From the NCBI GenBank assembly GCA_037157565.1, contig JAZHRO010000012.1, positions 58,519,501 to 58,583,500 on the forward strand: a stretch of DNA of 64,000 bases. Reading direction: 5' to 3'. A model generated the notes under the pieces. The model saw nothing but the letters and a program-made list of their open reading frames with translations, did no database searches and had not been told where the DNA came from. Position 1 is the stretch's first letter. Each line of letters opens with the position of its first letter. The translations under genes were made by a program, and so were the position numbers. Origin of the DNA: Thalassia testudinum. Lineage: Eukaryota > Streptophyta > Magnoliopsida > Alismatales > Hydrocharitaceae. Below are positions 25,162 to 37,279 of this stretch, piece by piece.

Positions 25162-27909
25162 TGTTACGAACATGGCATCAGACGGATTTTAAGACGTCTG
25201 GGAAGTGGCCCAGACGTCTGTCCAGACGTCTGGAACCCTTCCCAGACGTCTGGTAATAAATTTTTTTCGGCATATTGGGTTGCGTCTGCACGCTGCGCGC
25301 GCAGACTGCGCCCGCCGCCTTCGTCTTATTTTTCCTCTCTCTTCCTGCAGACACGCCGTTTCTCTTCTCTCTCTCCCCGCGCTGCCTTATATATAAACCC
25401 TCGCCCTCTCCCTCACCCTCATCTCCTCCGCCTTTCTCTTCTCCTTCTCCCTGCCAGCGAGAGCGCGAGCGAGCGAGTGAGCGGCGGTGGCAGCAGCGGC
25501 CGCGGCGAGCGTGCGGGAAGGAGGGTTGCGAGAGGAAGGGGGAAGCTCGACCGCGAGGGTGTGAGCTTGCCGGGGCAGCTAGAGCCGGCCGGCGGGGGAG
25601 CGACGGGCGTGGGGTGTCACGAAGGGGCTCCTGCAGCTCGGGCAGCAGGCAGACGGGGTGAGGCGCGGCAGTGCGTTGCGGGTGGAGAGCAAACCAGGTC
25701 CTGATTCTGGGAAAATTTTCCAGAATCAGATGTCTGGATTTACGTCCAGACGACTTCGAAGACATCTGGAGGACGGTCCAGATGTCTGACAGGTACGATA
25801 TTTCTTATCTTTTCCTTTTTATGCGTGTACGGCCATGCAGCCATCCGCCGCGTCCTTCTGCGCTTCGTCATGCTGAGAGCAGGTGTGTGTGTGTGCGTAG
25901 GTTCTACTCAGGAGGGCGCGAGGGCTCTCCATCCCACGTGACTTAGACGTTTGGCCACAATGCCAGACGACTGAGAGAACTTCCAGACGTCCGTGGTGAC
26001 AATCGGACATCTGGAAACCAAGGCCAGACGTCCCAGCGGGCTTCTGGACATCTGAAGGACTGCGTAGACTAGGTAGGACCTGATCCACCTTTTAAGACGT
26101 CTGGAAGAGGTTCCAGATGTCTGATTTTGGACAGATTTGTCGTTTATGACCCATTTAGGACCCGTTCAGAGTCCGTTTTCCGCGTTTCGAGTTGCGTTCT
26201 TTCCAGAATTAATTCCTCTATCCGTTTACAGTAATTGTATACTATTCTGAGAAACTCTTTCTGATTGATCCTTGTGTTAGGACCCCGTTCCGTTGTGGCT
26301 CTGAGGGTTGCGGAGGCGCGTGGGATTGCCGACTACGCCCCCAGTACTCCCGGTTTCGCGGGTAGAGTGGCCCTTTAATTTATTTGACAAAATTTGTACA
26401 ATTATGAAACAATTAATAGAGTCTAGGGCATTGCATGAACCCTAGGACTGAGAAATTAGATTGAATGATAGATCCTAGGGCATTGCATGAATCCTAGGAC
26501 TGGAAAACTAGATTGAATGATAGATCCTAGGATACGGCATGAATTCTAGGACTGGAAAACTAGTTGAATATACAACCGTTGCAGACTTGGAAAAGTAGAA
26601 AGGAAATGATAACTGCCTGTAAATTGTTTAACAGCTGCCCGTTATAAATGGATAATTACGGATGAGAACATGAATTGTATGGACATAAAGCTGGAACAGT
26701 AAAAAAACCTGAATTGACTGAGTTAAAAGAGCTTGAACCCTACGGGGAATTAGGAGTAGAACTCCTGGAAAGTGAATGGAATAGATTGGGAAAGTGAGCT
26801 GGCCCTTGAGTACGGAGTACCAAGGAGAGCGACTGTCCCCTTGTTTAGTGCAGAGCGGAGCTAGCCACCCCAGGAACCCGGGGTTAGGACTGGCCACTTT
26901 GTACCAACTTTTGGCCCTCGTGTACATAGTATCGAGGAGAGCTACTAGTGCAGGGAGAGCACTAGCTATCCCACGGGCCCCGGGATTCTGCTAGCTCTCC
27001 TACACCGACTTGTTAGGCCCACTGGGCAAACCAGGGTAGTCAGGCGAGGGTGCGCGGACTGTGGAGGGGCGAGACCCCTGTTTGGTTACTATGGAGGGGC
27101 TGGACCCCTGTTACTGAGAGGGCTCTACCCTATACTGGTTCCGTGCTGTGCTTTGGGCGCACCCGTTAACGGAAACGACTGACCGCGTGCTAGTACAGGG
27201 TAGCTACCCGTGCGCGTGCCATAGTCACCGTTACGTCTGAAAGCAACCTTGGGGTGGTTGACTAAGGGTAGGACCACCATGAGGGACTCTCCCTGCCAGG
27301 AGAGCACCACGTGTTACTTCTACTTTTCGGGAAAGACTGCAATCAAGATCGTTCCCACGAGGAACATTCAAGATCAAAAGAAGGATCTGAGAAGTAAATC
27401 AATAGTGAATAAATGGAAAAGTATAAAAGAAGAAGGTAAAAATATAACAGCTACTGTCCACTCTACTGCTTCTTCTAGCTTTTAGTTGCCACTCTACTCA
27501 GCGTTTCGCTGACGTGTCACTCTTGTTACCTTTTTAGGACCAGGTGTTGAGCAGCCAGAGTCAGCGGCTGCAGAGGGCGTTGGGCCTAGTAGGGTCCAGT
27601 AGGGTTACCTGTAGTATTTTCCATACTTTCTTTCTGCTGTAGTGAGTAGTTTGCTGTTGCTCCTTGTACTCTCTTTAATGTAAACTTCATGTTTATATTT
27701 ATGTTTATTTCTCTGTTGTTGTGGTAGTGTATACTGTAGTGGTTCTTTCCTTTACTGCTGTATTTTGTTACTGCTAGTTATATACATGGTGAATGTGATT
27801 TATTTAACTGCTCTTTTGGTTACTTTCTCGTTGGACGACTGAGTCTTGGGATTAGTCGAGTCGGTTCGATTCTCGTGTCTCGTAAGGATTCGGGAATCGA
27901 GTTGTTACA
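25162..27909 (+). repeat. Solo LTR, chromovirus (Tekay/Del)-like, copy 1 (2,748 bp)
   Basis: Starts TGTTACGAAC and ends GAGTTGTTACA. A TATA element TATATATAAA lies at 25388-25397. The upstream part holds repeated CAGACGTCTGG palindromes, four between 25190 and 25255, with degenerate ones to 26125. It is related along its whole length to 32584-35360. No gag-pol follows on either side, so it is a solo LTR. Flanking 5-mers ATCAG and GCCAG match at only three positions. Assignment to the Tekay/Del lineage rests on LTR style and is an inference. The long frames inside (for example 25178-25765) are artefacts of its GC-rich middle. Confidence 0.75.
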
Positions 27910-28449
27910 GCCAGCAAAAAGGAAATTGTGCCATCTAGTAAATATCAATATAGGAAGAGTTTTTATTTAGCTTAGCCGAAAAACAGGTTCGTATCACTTT
28001 AATGAAAATGATAAGTTAAATCTCAACTTACTTGGAAAGATAAGTTTGCAAATTATTTATTCCCCTAACCCAAAATAAACATAATCAAAAGACTAAAATA
28101 AGGTCCAAATATTAAGATGGTCCTAATCCTTAATAGGGTAATTAATGGGACATGATATCAATATGAGACCTACATTAGGATTCCAAGATCTAGGAGGATT
28201 AAAATTCAGGTAATAATTAATAATAGGGACCAATTAAAAAGCCATGGGCGAGGATGTAACTGATAACTAGAATTGAACAACGGTGAGAAGGTTGGACGTA
28301 GAACAAGGAGATTAAAGGATAACGAAGTAAATAAAGTAACCCAAAATGTACAAAATTGTACAACTTGACACGTTTGGAGTGGTTAAATATTTCGGCAGTT
28401 TTTTCTTAAATTTTAAAGTTTCTCTAAATACTTATATATTTAAATTAAA

Positions 28450-28621
28450 GTGGGTACATCCTACATAAAAAAGTATATGGATCAAATCATAAGTGGGTAC
28501 ATCCCACATCCATTTAAATAAAATATGTAACACAAGTAGGTACACTCCACATCTAATTAATGAAATAAAAAATAATATGTGGGCACATGCTACATCTAGA
28601 AAAACCTATAATTTCATCCAA
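28450..28621. repeat. Four-unit 43-bp tandem repeat in the CACTA element
   Basis: GTGGGTACATCCTACAT-type motifs start at 28450, 28493, 28536 and 28579, exactly 43 bp apart, each followed by an A/T-rich filler. The units have drifted (GTAGGTACACTCCACAT and GTGGGCACATGCTACAT). Two further units are at 24126 and 24170. Confidence 0.9.
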
Positions 28622-28647
28622 TCAAATTTAAGACATTGAAATTATAC

Positions 28648-28689
28648 CTCTAAGTACAACAGCCTCCGAGTATGCCCTTCAACGTTAAA
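28648..28689 (-). other. Candidate 42-nt microexon of the CACTA transcript (downstream copy)
   Basis: On the minus strand AAATTACAG precedes and GTATAATT follows a 42-nt block that reads in one frame as FNVEGHTRRLLYLE without stops. A similar 42-nt block with the same borders is at 35574-35615. This copy lies between the TNP2 relic and the TNPA-type gene, whose first coding exon starts at an acceptor. It may be a 5' exon of the TNPA transcript. There is no transcript evidence. Confidence 0.5.
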
Positions 28690-28948
28690 CTGTAATTTGA
28701 AAAACAGAAGTAATTAAAATGCCAGTAAAGTAAGAGGAACAAATATTGAACGTGTGTGTTTGATTAGTTTAAGTTTAGTTATTTTTAATGTATAGAAAAT
28801 GTCAGCTGTAGTTTAGGCTTTTTAAATTTTAATATAAATTTGATATAAACAGAAATAAATTAAAGTAAACAAACTTTTACTAACATTAAATGTAAACATC
28901 TATTGCATTTGAATCTATATGACTTTCTTCTGTTAATTCTTGGTATGC

Positions 28949-31900
28949 TTAAGACTGTGTGTCAAAATGGTTGCACGGTACTATTTTTATAGGTATAACC
29001 CATCCCCTTTGGCAATTATCGGGGACATAGAAAACTTGTGCCGCTTGACATGCTAATGTAAATGGTTCATCAGATTGAAGAATTTGACGATTAGGATTTA
29101 AACTCAAGAAATTTGTTTCTTATCAACTTTGAAACCACTGCCCTCTTTGAAAACATCAAACCGATGACATTTAAATAAGACAACTCTACGATCATATCTG
29201 AAGTTGATCTCCACAATTTCTTTAATTTTACCATAGTATCCATCTGTACCGGTGGAAAGATCTGAATCAACAAGTCTGACCTGTTGTGTAACCTTCCTAT
29301 TATCAATTTCTTTTATTCTGAATCTGAACTCATTTATTATATACCCAGAGTGGTAATGTGCATGATGTAATGGTGAATCAGCAATTACATCAAAATCTGG
29401 TATCCATCGTGGGTCCTTATCCTCTTTCAATTGATGAACCCGATCATTAAAACAATCTAAGAAGCCAAATTCGTTTGTCCTAAAAAGAGGTAATCGTTCG
29501 AATTCCTCATAAAATGGATCAATTTCAGGAATTTGTTTTAAAATATATAGATGCGCACAACGTTTGTCATTTTTTGAAATAGCCTTGTACTCCATATGAA
29601 GGATCGACCTTCCTCTGATATCAAAAATTGACAAATATTCTTCATCAATATCATTGTATTCCCCCTCATAATTTCTTTGAACTTTATTAAAGCGGTTGTC
29701 TGTTTCATTCATATACATGGACGTAAAATTAATACACTTCTCCACGAGATAGCCTTCTACAATTGATCCTTCTGGCTTTGCCTTGTTCAAGACATAATCT
29801 TTAAGCTTTTTCAAAAATCGCTCCACAGGAAACACCCATCTGAATTGTATAGGTTCACCGATTGTCACTTCATTTGCAAGATGCAGCGTGAGATGAACCA
29901 TTACATCGAAGAAGGCTGGGGGAAGAATTTGTTCCATCTTACAGAAAGTAATGACTATTTGTTTATCCCAGTATTCCAACATATCATTTTGTAGCGTCCT
30001 CGAACAAACTTTGAAAAACCTGCTCATTTCTGTGAATGAATCAACAACTGGCTCTGGCAGTATTCCCCGTATAGCAAGTGGAAACAATACTTGCATATAA
30101 ACGTATGAGTCATGTCTTTTCAAGCCAGATATCTTTTTTTATGCTTCATTCACAAAATGGGAAAGCTGCGAGAAAAATCCATCTGGCACCCAAATTTCCT
30201 TTAAGAAAGAGAGTAGTCTACTCTTCTGGTATTGATTCAAGCTGTAAATAGCAGGTGGGAAGTAGCCATCATCCTCATGAATATGCAACTCCAGACGTAT
30301 CCCCAAAGTTTTCATGTCTTTTCTTATTTTGACCGTGTCCTTCGGATCATCAGTCAGATTTAATACGTCTAAGATGTTATCCATCACATTCTTTTCGATG
30401 TGCATAACATATAAATTATGACGTATTCTAAGATCTTTCCAGTATGGTAGCTCTAAAAAGAAAATGCTTTTCTTTCGAAATCCAAAATTCCTTAAGGCTG
30501 TCTGGTCTTGTTTGAATGGTCGACCCAATCGTATTTCACCCATTTCTTGTAATCTGTCCATTATAACCTGACCCGGTAACTTGATAGAATCTGTACTAAG
30601 TTTATTTTTTGGATTTTTCTTTGAATATAGACACGTCCTGCCATCAAATTTACTCCTGAACTGTGATGTTCGCTATCTATGTTCAATAGGTAGAAATCTA
30701 CGATGTCCTAAGTAACAGAACTTCTTACTTTCCGACAGTCGTAAGTGATGAGTGTCTTCCATACAGACTAGGCATGCAAGCTTTCCTTTAGTGTTCCAAC
30801 CTGACAAATTTGCGTACGCCGAGAAGTCGTTTATGATCCACAACAATGCTGCATACATATTGTAAAATTCTTTCCTTTCTGCATCATACGTCTTCACTCC
30901 GGTGAACCACAAATATTTCAGTTCATCGATTAATGGCTGGAGATAAACATCTATTGGATTTCCTCGTTGTTTTGGACTGCGAATTAATAGGGTCAGCATC
31001 ATGAATGATGATCTCATACAAACCAAGGAGGGTAAGTTATAAGTGACCATTACCACCAGCCATATAGAGTACGACGGGTACATACTCTTAAATGGATTGA
31101 ATCCATCGCTTGCGAGACCCAACTGCACGTTCCTTGCTTCTGAAGTGAATGAATTATTTCTTTAGTCAAATATCTTCCACTCCTCTGAATCAGTAGGATG
31201 ACGTATTCTTCCATCTTGAGATTTACAATCCTGGTGCCAAGTCATCCACCATGCAGTTTTAGTTGATATAAAAAGGCATTGAAGCCTAGGTGTCTGTGGG
31301 AAGTAACGAAGAACCTTCTGAAATTGTTTCCTCTTGCTTTCATTTTGACATTCTTTATATCTCTGAAGTCCACATTCGGGATAGTTACTTAAGTTTGCGA
31401 ATTCATTTCTAAAAGAAATGCAGTCATTCGGACATGCATCGATCTTCTGATAGTCCAAACCAAGCTTACGAATCTGTTTCCTTGCCTCATACCATGAAGT
31501 CGGAAAACCATTAGGGTTCTTCAACAGCTCTGCAATAAACTGAAGTATTTCTGACATGAATTTAGTACTAGCTCTATTCATAACCTTCAATTGAAACATC
31601 TTCAACAAAAATGGCAACTTGGATATTTTCATAACACCGGGAGCAATAGGATCCTCAGCCGCTTTAACAGCATCATAGAATGGATCAAAACTGAATGGAT
31701 CTTCCTCATCTGTATTTATATCCTCTCCTGCTCTCATCTCGTTCAACATGTCTTATATTTCTTCACCTCTGCTATCACTACTTTCCTCATCGATCTCTTC
31801 GTTAACAGTGTTCTCATTGTTTATGGCTTTCTTGGTAAACTCCTCTCCATGAGCTACCCAAGTAGTGTAATGCTGCCACCACCTATTACAAATGCAGTGC

Positions 31901-32090
31901 TCGAGCACAGTATTACGATCATGCAATGAACCATTCAAACATCTTCTGCATGGGCAGAATATATTCTCAAATTGACCTCCTCGCCTATATATCTTCCTAT
32001 CGTCATCAAAGGCCCAATCCAGGAATGAAATTACTCCATCCTTACATCTGGTGTAATCTGAACCCGCAATCCAATCTAAGATTTATCCAT
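28949..32090 (-). pseudogene. TNP2-type CACTA transposase, broken
   Basis: Would be the DDE-type transposase that cuts the element ends in the nucleus. Order on the minus strand: ATG at 32090-32088; transposase-associated domain (32080-31753, with FCPCRRCLNGSL); linker (31749-31162); core transposase_21/TNP2 domain (31158-30139, with VQLGLASDGFNPF, GWNTKGKLACLVC and LYVMHIEKNVMDN); DUF4218-like region (30123-29500, with LPPAFFDVMVHLTLHLANE and PVERFLKKLKDYV); DUF4216-like C-terminus (29300-28949, with FTLACQAAQVFYV). Defects: a frameshift just after MDKS (about 32077), TAA near 31750, TAA at 31159-31161, TAG near 30670, TAA near 30137, and a frameshift near 29106. Otherwise the domain order is complete. 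The upstream TTTTAG could be a splice acceptor. Confidence 0.88.
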
Positions 32091-32578
32091 TGTCACCTAA
32101 AATTTAATGTAAATAAATCACTTATTAGGAAGGGAAAGGACCGAATGATGTATATCTTGATTAAGATTTTCACTTTATAGCCCATCCTCAAAGATTTGAT
32201 CACAACTTAAGTTTGCTCGTTACATGTAACCTTGTGCGGTGAAATTTCTGCAGCATCTCCCCGCACTTCTCCAATATACCCCCCAATACTAACCTTAGCT
32301 AGATTTCCTTTAACACCTAATTAAGGGCACCGTAGGAAACTAGATAAGATTAGTTAGTATACCAGAAAAGAGCAGGAAGAAGCAACCAAAATATCACGGC
32401 ACAAGGTTACATGCAACGAGCAAAACTAAGTTGTGGTCAAATCTTTAAAGACCTTCTTTAGTTCAGTACTTCACCGAACTAAACTCGATCGAGTCTTATG
32501 GCATGCTACAAAGATAACACATCATGTACGTAAGTGAGGTATACATACACTTCTTATATTGTCCGTATAACATGATCA
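32091..32578. other. CACTA spacer upstream of TNP2
   Basis: Non-coding. An approximate inverted or direct relation between 'CACAACTTAAGTTTGCTCGTT' and 'AACGAGCAAAACTAAGTTGTG' (32203-32224, 32417-32437) forms a loose inverted repeat about 200 bp apart. Nothing else was seen. Confidence 0.45.
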
Positions 32579-32583
32579 TAAGT

Positions 32584-35360
32584 TGTAAAGACCCGTGCTG
32601 TTTGAGCCTTTTAAGACATCTGGACTATGGGTCAGATGTCTGGTTAGACGTCTGGTCACCTTCCCAGACGTCTGAAAATCAAAAATTTTGAGTACGAGCT
32701 TACGTCTACGCACGTGCTGTGTGCAGACAGTACACACCACTCGTTTTCCTTCTTCTCTCTCCTTCCGCCCCGAGCAAACCCTAAACCCACACCCTTATAA
32801 AGCCCCCTCCTCTCTCTCGTTCCACCCCACTTCCCCAGCCACCTTCCTCCTTCCCTCCAGTGAGAGCAGTAGAGCAGTGAGAGTGCGGGAGCAGCGTAAG
32901 AGGGAGAGGAGTTGAGCTTGCGAGCTCGCGTGGGAGCTCGCCTGTGAGCGCACGGCCGGAGCGGTGCGCGCACGAGGCGGAGGAGTGCGTCGGGGAGGTC
33001 CTCCCCGACACTGCAGCAGCCAGAGCTACAGGCGAGAGGGCGCGGCGTGGCCACGCGTGGTGCGAGAGGGCGGAAGCAGGTTCTGGTTCTAGGTTTTTCC
33101 CAGAATCAGACATCTGGAGCAACGTCCAGACGACTTAGCCGACGTCTGGAGGAGGTTCCAGACGTCTGAGGAGTAGACTTCGCGAAGGTACATCTTCTTT
33201 GCGGATACGACCATGCAGGCCGCTCTGCCAAGGCACTGTTCCATGCCTTTTTTAGGAGATTTGGGTGGATTTCGTGCAGGTTTCGCTTCGGGAAGGCACG
33301 AGACACACCCTCCCACGCATTTCAGATGTCTGGGCGAGGCACCAGATGACGGGAAGCGCTTCCAGACGTCTGGAGAAGTGGTTGGATGTCTAGAACTGGG
33401 TCCAGACAGTCCAGAAGGGTTCTTGGATGTCTGAGGATTGGCGTAGGGTTAAGGTATGGCACTGGACACTTTTAAGACGTCTGGAAGTTGTTCCAGACAT
33501 CTGATTTGAGTCAGAAACATGATTTTTGACCCATTTAGGGTCCGTTTGAGGTCCGTTTTCCGCAATTAAGATACCGATGTTTTCCGTATGAATTCCTCTA
33601 CTTATTAGAAGACTTTCTACACTGTTCTGAGTATTCTCTTGTGCTTGATCCTTGTGATAGGACCTCATTCCGTTGTAAGTTCGGGCCTTGTTGAGGCACG
33701 TGGACCTGCCGTTCAAGCCCCTACTACTGCTGGGTTTACTGGTAGAGTGGCTTCCCCTTAATTTAATTAAAACCTAAATGCATGTGTGGGATGAATGATT
33801 AGAACCTAGGATATGGCATAATCCTAGGACAAGAAACACTTGAAATGTCTGCAATGGATGATTGAATTGCAGTCTTGAATGAGTAGATAGAATGATAACA
33901 ATTTCCTGTAAATAAATAACAGCTGCCTGTGAAATGTAAAGTACTTGTGCTAGCAACCTGTTGCATGTAAATTCCTGTTGTATACGTTAAATGACATAAT
34001 ACGAGCTGCATATATATAAATTGAGAATGGTAACGTGAATGATGGAAAGACGAGCTACCTGTGTATAACCTGTGTATGGAAATGTAAACGATAGCAATAT
34101 GAATTGCATATGTCTAACCTGAGAATGGAAATAGAAATGATGAAACCTGGTATGGCTTGGCCTGAGAAATATGAGCATGAACCCTACGGGGAATTAGGAG
34201 TTGAGCTCCGGGAAATAAATGGAATGGATCTGAAAATGTGTTGGGAAGTGTGTTGACCCTTGAGTACGTGGTACCAAGGGGAGCACATGTTACCTCTTAG
34301 TGTAGAGGGGTGCTTGCCGCCTTCGGGTTGAGACCTGGGGTCGGTTTGGCCACTTTGGATCGACTCTGTGGCCCTCATGTACACTGTACCGGGGAGAGCT
34401 ACTAGTGTAGGGGGAGAGCAAGCCACCCCATGAGGCCTGGGGTTCAGCTAGCCGCCCTACACCGACTTGTTAGGCCCATTGGGCAAACCAGGGTAGTCAG
34501 GCAGGGGTACACAGACTGTGGAGGGGCGAGACCCCTTTTTGGTTCTTAGGGGCTAGACCCCTGTTACTGAGAGGGCTAGGCCCTATACGGGTTCCGTGCT
34601 GTGCTTTGGGTGCACCCGCTAACGGAAATGACTGACCGCGTGGCAGTGCGGGGTTGCTACCCGTGCGCTTATCGCGCGTGCTGTAGTCACCGTTACGTTT
34701 GTCCGTGACCTTGGGGTAGTTGACTTGGTGTAGGATCACCACGGGGGACTCTCCCGGCCAGGAGAGTACCACGTGTCCCTTCTACTCTTCGGAAAAGACT
34801 TTAATCAAGATCATTCCCACGAGGAACATTCGAGATCAAGAAGGAGACCTGATAAATAAACCAAGTGATGAAAAAGAATAATTAGTTAAGAAAGTAATTG
34901 AAAAACAACAGCTACCTGTCCACTTTTACTGCTTTAGTAGTTGGTTGCCACTTTACTCAGCGTTCGCTAACATTTTGTACTCATAACCCCCTTTTCAGGT
35001 CCAGGTGTTGAGCAGCTAGAGCCTACGGCTGCCGAGGGTGCTGGGCCCAGTAGAGCCCAGTAGTTGTAGCTTCTTGTTGTACACCTTTTCTATTGTAGTG
35101 ACTAGTTTCTTGCACCTCTATACTCATACATTCTGTACTTTATATTCTTGTACCTGTTTACCTTTCTACTTTGTGGTGGTGTGTACTGTAGTAGTTTTAC
35201 TTCTTTACTGCTGTACTTTTGTTACTGTTAGTTGCTTAGCATAGTAATGTGGTTTACTTTCCTGCTTTTGGTTACTTTCTTGTTGGACGACTGGGTCTTG
35301 GGATCAGTCGAGTCGGTCTGGTCTCTTGTCCTGTAGGGATTCAGGAACCGGGTCGTAACA
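32584..35360 (+). repeat. Solo LTR, chromovirus (Tekay/Del)-like, copy 2 (2,777 bp)
   Basis: Starts TGTAAAGACCCG and ends GGTCGTAACA, flanked on both sides by the perfect 5-bp duplication TAAGT (32579-32583 and 35361-35365). A TATA-like TTATAAAG lies at 32795-32802. CAGACGTCTGG-type palindromes cluster at 32610-32675, 33110-33170 and 33355-33510. The duplication proves a separate insertion rather than one half of an element paired with 25162-27909. The interior is absent because the two LTRs recombined. Confidence 0.92.
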
Positions 35361-35365
35361 TAAGT

Positions 35366-36712
35366 CTCGACGAGTGAGTAATTTGGACACATTTTGACTC
35401 GGAGGACTTTTACCCTAGGGGTTAGAATACTTAATGTTTGGCCTCGCGTGCATATATCTTCTTTAGCAAGTGTGTGTATCTAAATAATAATTAATTTAAA
35501 CATTAAAAAAATTTACCAAAAAACTAAAAAATCATTCAATTAAATTAGAAAGATTGAATGTATATATATATACCTCAAACTACTGAAGCCTTCAAGTGTA
35601 CCCGACACTGATAACCTATAATTTCAAAAGTAAAATTAATTAAATAACAAATTCTAATTATAATCCTAAACCCGACCCAAGCTAAACATGCAAACCAAGC
35701 GCGAGAGCAAGCGAAAACCCTAACCTTGACTCAAACTCTATAGACTAGAATCTAGAGATGGGTTATTAGATCAAAGCCAAAATCAACCAGATATGTTTGT
35801 TCAAGGCATCCTCTAGTGCTTGGTCCTTCTATAACCTACGGCACATTCCTGCTCAGGAATTTCCACCTCTAAAGTAGTGCAGGAGGAGAATGTAAGGGTG
35901 GTGGTGGTGAGGGGATTGTTAGGGGAGGGAGGTGTTTATATTAATAATGGATGGTTATTTGGGGGAAGGCACTGTTTGGGAGGCAATGGGGGTACTACCC
36001 TTTTGCCTCTTTATTGGAGGGGAGGTGGAGGTGGAGGTGGAGAGAGAGAGAGGGAGGGCTAAACCTGCACATAGTGGTAGCGTTAAGTTTGAGGTAAGAA
36101 GAAACTTGGGGAGGGGTTGGAAATTGTTGGGATGCTATAGTATGGCACTGCTAATCCTGATTTGTGAGCACTAATATAAGGATCCAATGACCAAAACCCT
36201 TGTCCCTATGCAAATAAAAGGGGAAAATTTTCCCCATCCAATTGCCCTGCAGCAGCAGCTGCAGTTAATTAGGGTTTAGATGGTTGCTATCGAGTAGAGT
36301 CCAAATGCTTGGTAGTCAGTAGGGGTTTATTACCCTGAGTTCTTAAGTTTAATATTCCTCTTATGGTAATCTCTTATTTCTACCTAAAGTTCGATTCTTC
36401 CATATATCTAGTGAGTAATTCATTTGAGTTAGTATCAAGTCTGACTATAAATGCAAACGGTAGATCAACAGAAGATCAAGGTCAGCCGATCGGTACTTTA
36501 GGACTAGTGCATTTCATACATCTACCTAAGTTTAAGGCATTGGTAGGCTAGTCCGATGAGCCAGTTGATTTCTCTTCTTGTACTGCCAAAGTGATCGCAT
36601 GATCACCTGAATGCACTTTGAAACTTAGATTCACCACAATCACAACTAAATCAATTTAATCTTAACTAAGTGTACGATCACGTTGGATTTCATTTTGTTC
36701 AAAATCATAACT
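35366..36712. other. CACTA 5' non-coding region
   Basis: Holds the upstream 42-nt microexon candidate (35574-35615), then G-rich (GGTGGT, GGAGGT) patches near 35890-36060. No gene was recognised. Confidence 0.45.
35574..35615 (-). other. Candidate 42-nt microexon of the CACTA transcript (upstream copy)
   Basis: On the minus strand TGAAATTATAG precedes and GTATATATA follows a 42-nt block similar to that at 28648-28689. In the frame that is open in the other copy, this one has two stops, so here it would be untranslated or decayed. It lies upstream of TNP2, where En/Spm has its shared first exon. Confidence 0.45.
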
Positions 36713-37206
36713 TCAACTTATTAGGGAGGAGGGGGGGCCTGCTAAGGAAGTGGAGCAGGAGGGGCAGCTGAGGAGGAGGAAGGGACGGTCAGGAGGAGGA
36801 TGGCGATGCCGACGAGCCGGGGAGGAGGAGGAGGGGGAGGAACCAGGGAGGAAGGGGCTGCAGGCGGAGGAGGATGATGTATTCTCTGAAATAGAAGAGG
36901 AGTAGGGCATCGCCGGGCCAGGGAGGAGGAGGACGATGGTACTTGGGGAGGAGGAGGGCGAGGGGCTGGCAGAGGTCAAGGAGGGTAGAGTCCCTTGAGG
37001 AGGAGGAGGAGGGCAAGGAGTAGCGGAGGACGAGGAGCAGGAAGAGATACCGTGGAAGAGGAGGGGAGCGGCACGCGGAGGAGGAGGAGGAGGAGTTGGA
37101 GGAAAAGGAGGTGGGGACGACGACGAGAAGGACGGGGATTCACCTGAGGAGGAGGAGGCGACGTGAGGAGGACCTCGTGGAGGTGCTCGGTGCTAGGGGG
37201 TGGCAC
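36713..37206. repeat. GAGGAGG-rich purine tract in the CACTA element
   Basis: About 500 bases dominated by GGAGGAGGA on the plus strand. The minus-strand frames (Leu/Pro/Ser-rich) are artefacts of this composition. Confidence 0.7.
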
Positions 37207-37279
37207 AAGGACCTGCGGGAGGGCGAGGTTTTGGGAGGAGGAAGATGAACTATGGGCCGCAGCGAGTTAATAGATTTAG

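Larger units (their letters stand above)
27910..28948. other. CACTA spacer downstream of TNP2
   Basis: Non-coding stretch that carries the four-unit tandem repeat and a 42-nt candidate microexon, listed separately. Nothing else was recognised. Confidence 0.5.

Noticed and set aside
25187..25255. CAGACGTCTGG repeats as a CRISPR-like array
   Set aside because: Units are 10-11 bp, irregularly spaced, palindromic, and inside an LTR of a plant genome.
25178..25765. 195-codon minus and 193-codon plus overlapping frames
   Set aside because: Opposed frames in the GC-rich middle of a solo LTR. The other copy does not preserve either frame.
28450..28621. 43-bp tandem repeat as a CRISPR array
   Set aside because: The whole unit drifts, there are no unique spacers, and the context is a plant CACTA intron or spacer.
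25162..35360. The two chromovirus-like LTRs taken as the 5' and 3' LTR of one element
   Set aside because: The second has its own perfect TAAGT duplication. The DNA between holds the CACTA TNP2 gene and spacer, not gag-pol, and no primer site follows the first LTR.
36713..37206. Leu/Pro/Ser-rich minus frames resembling signal peptides
   Set aside because: Produced by the GAGGAGG tract.
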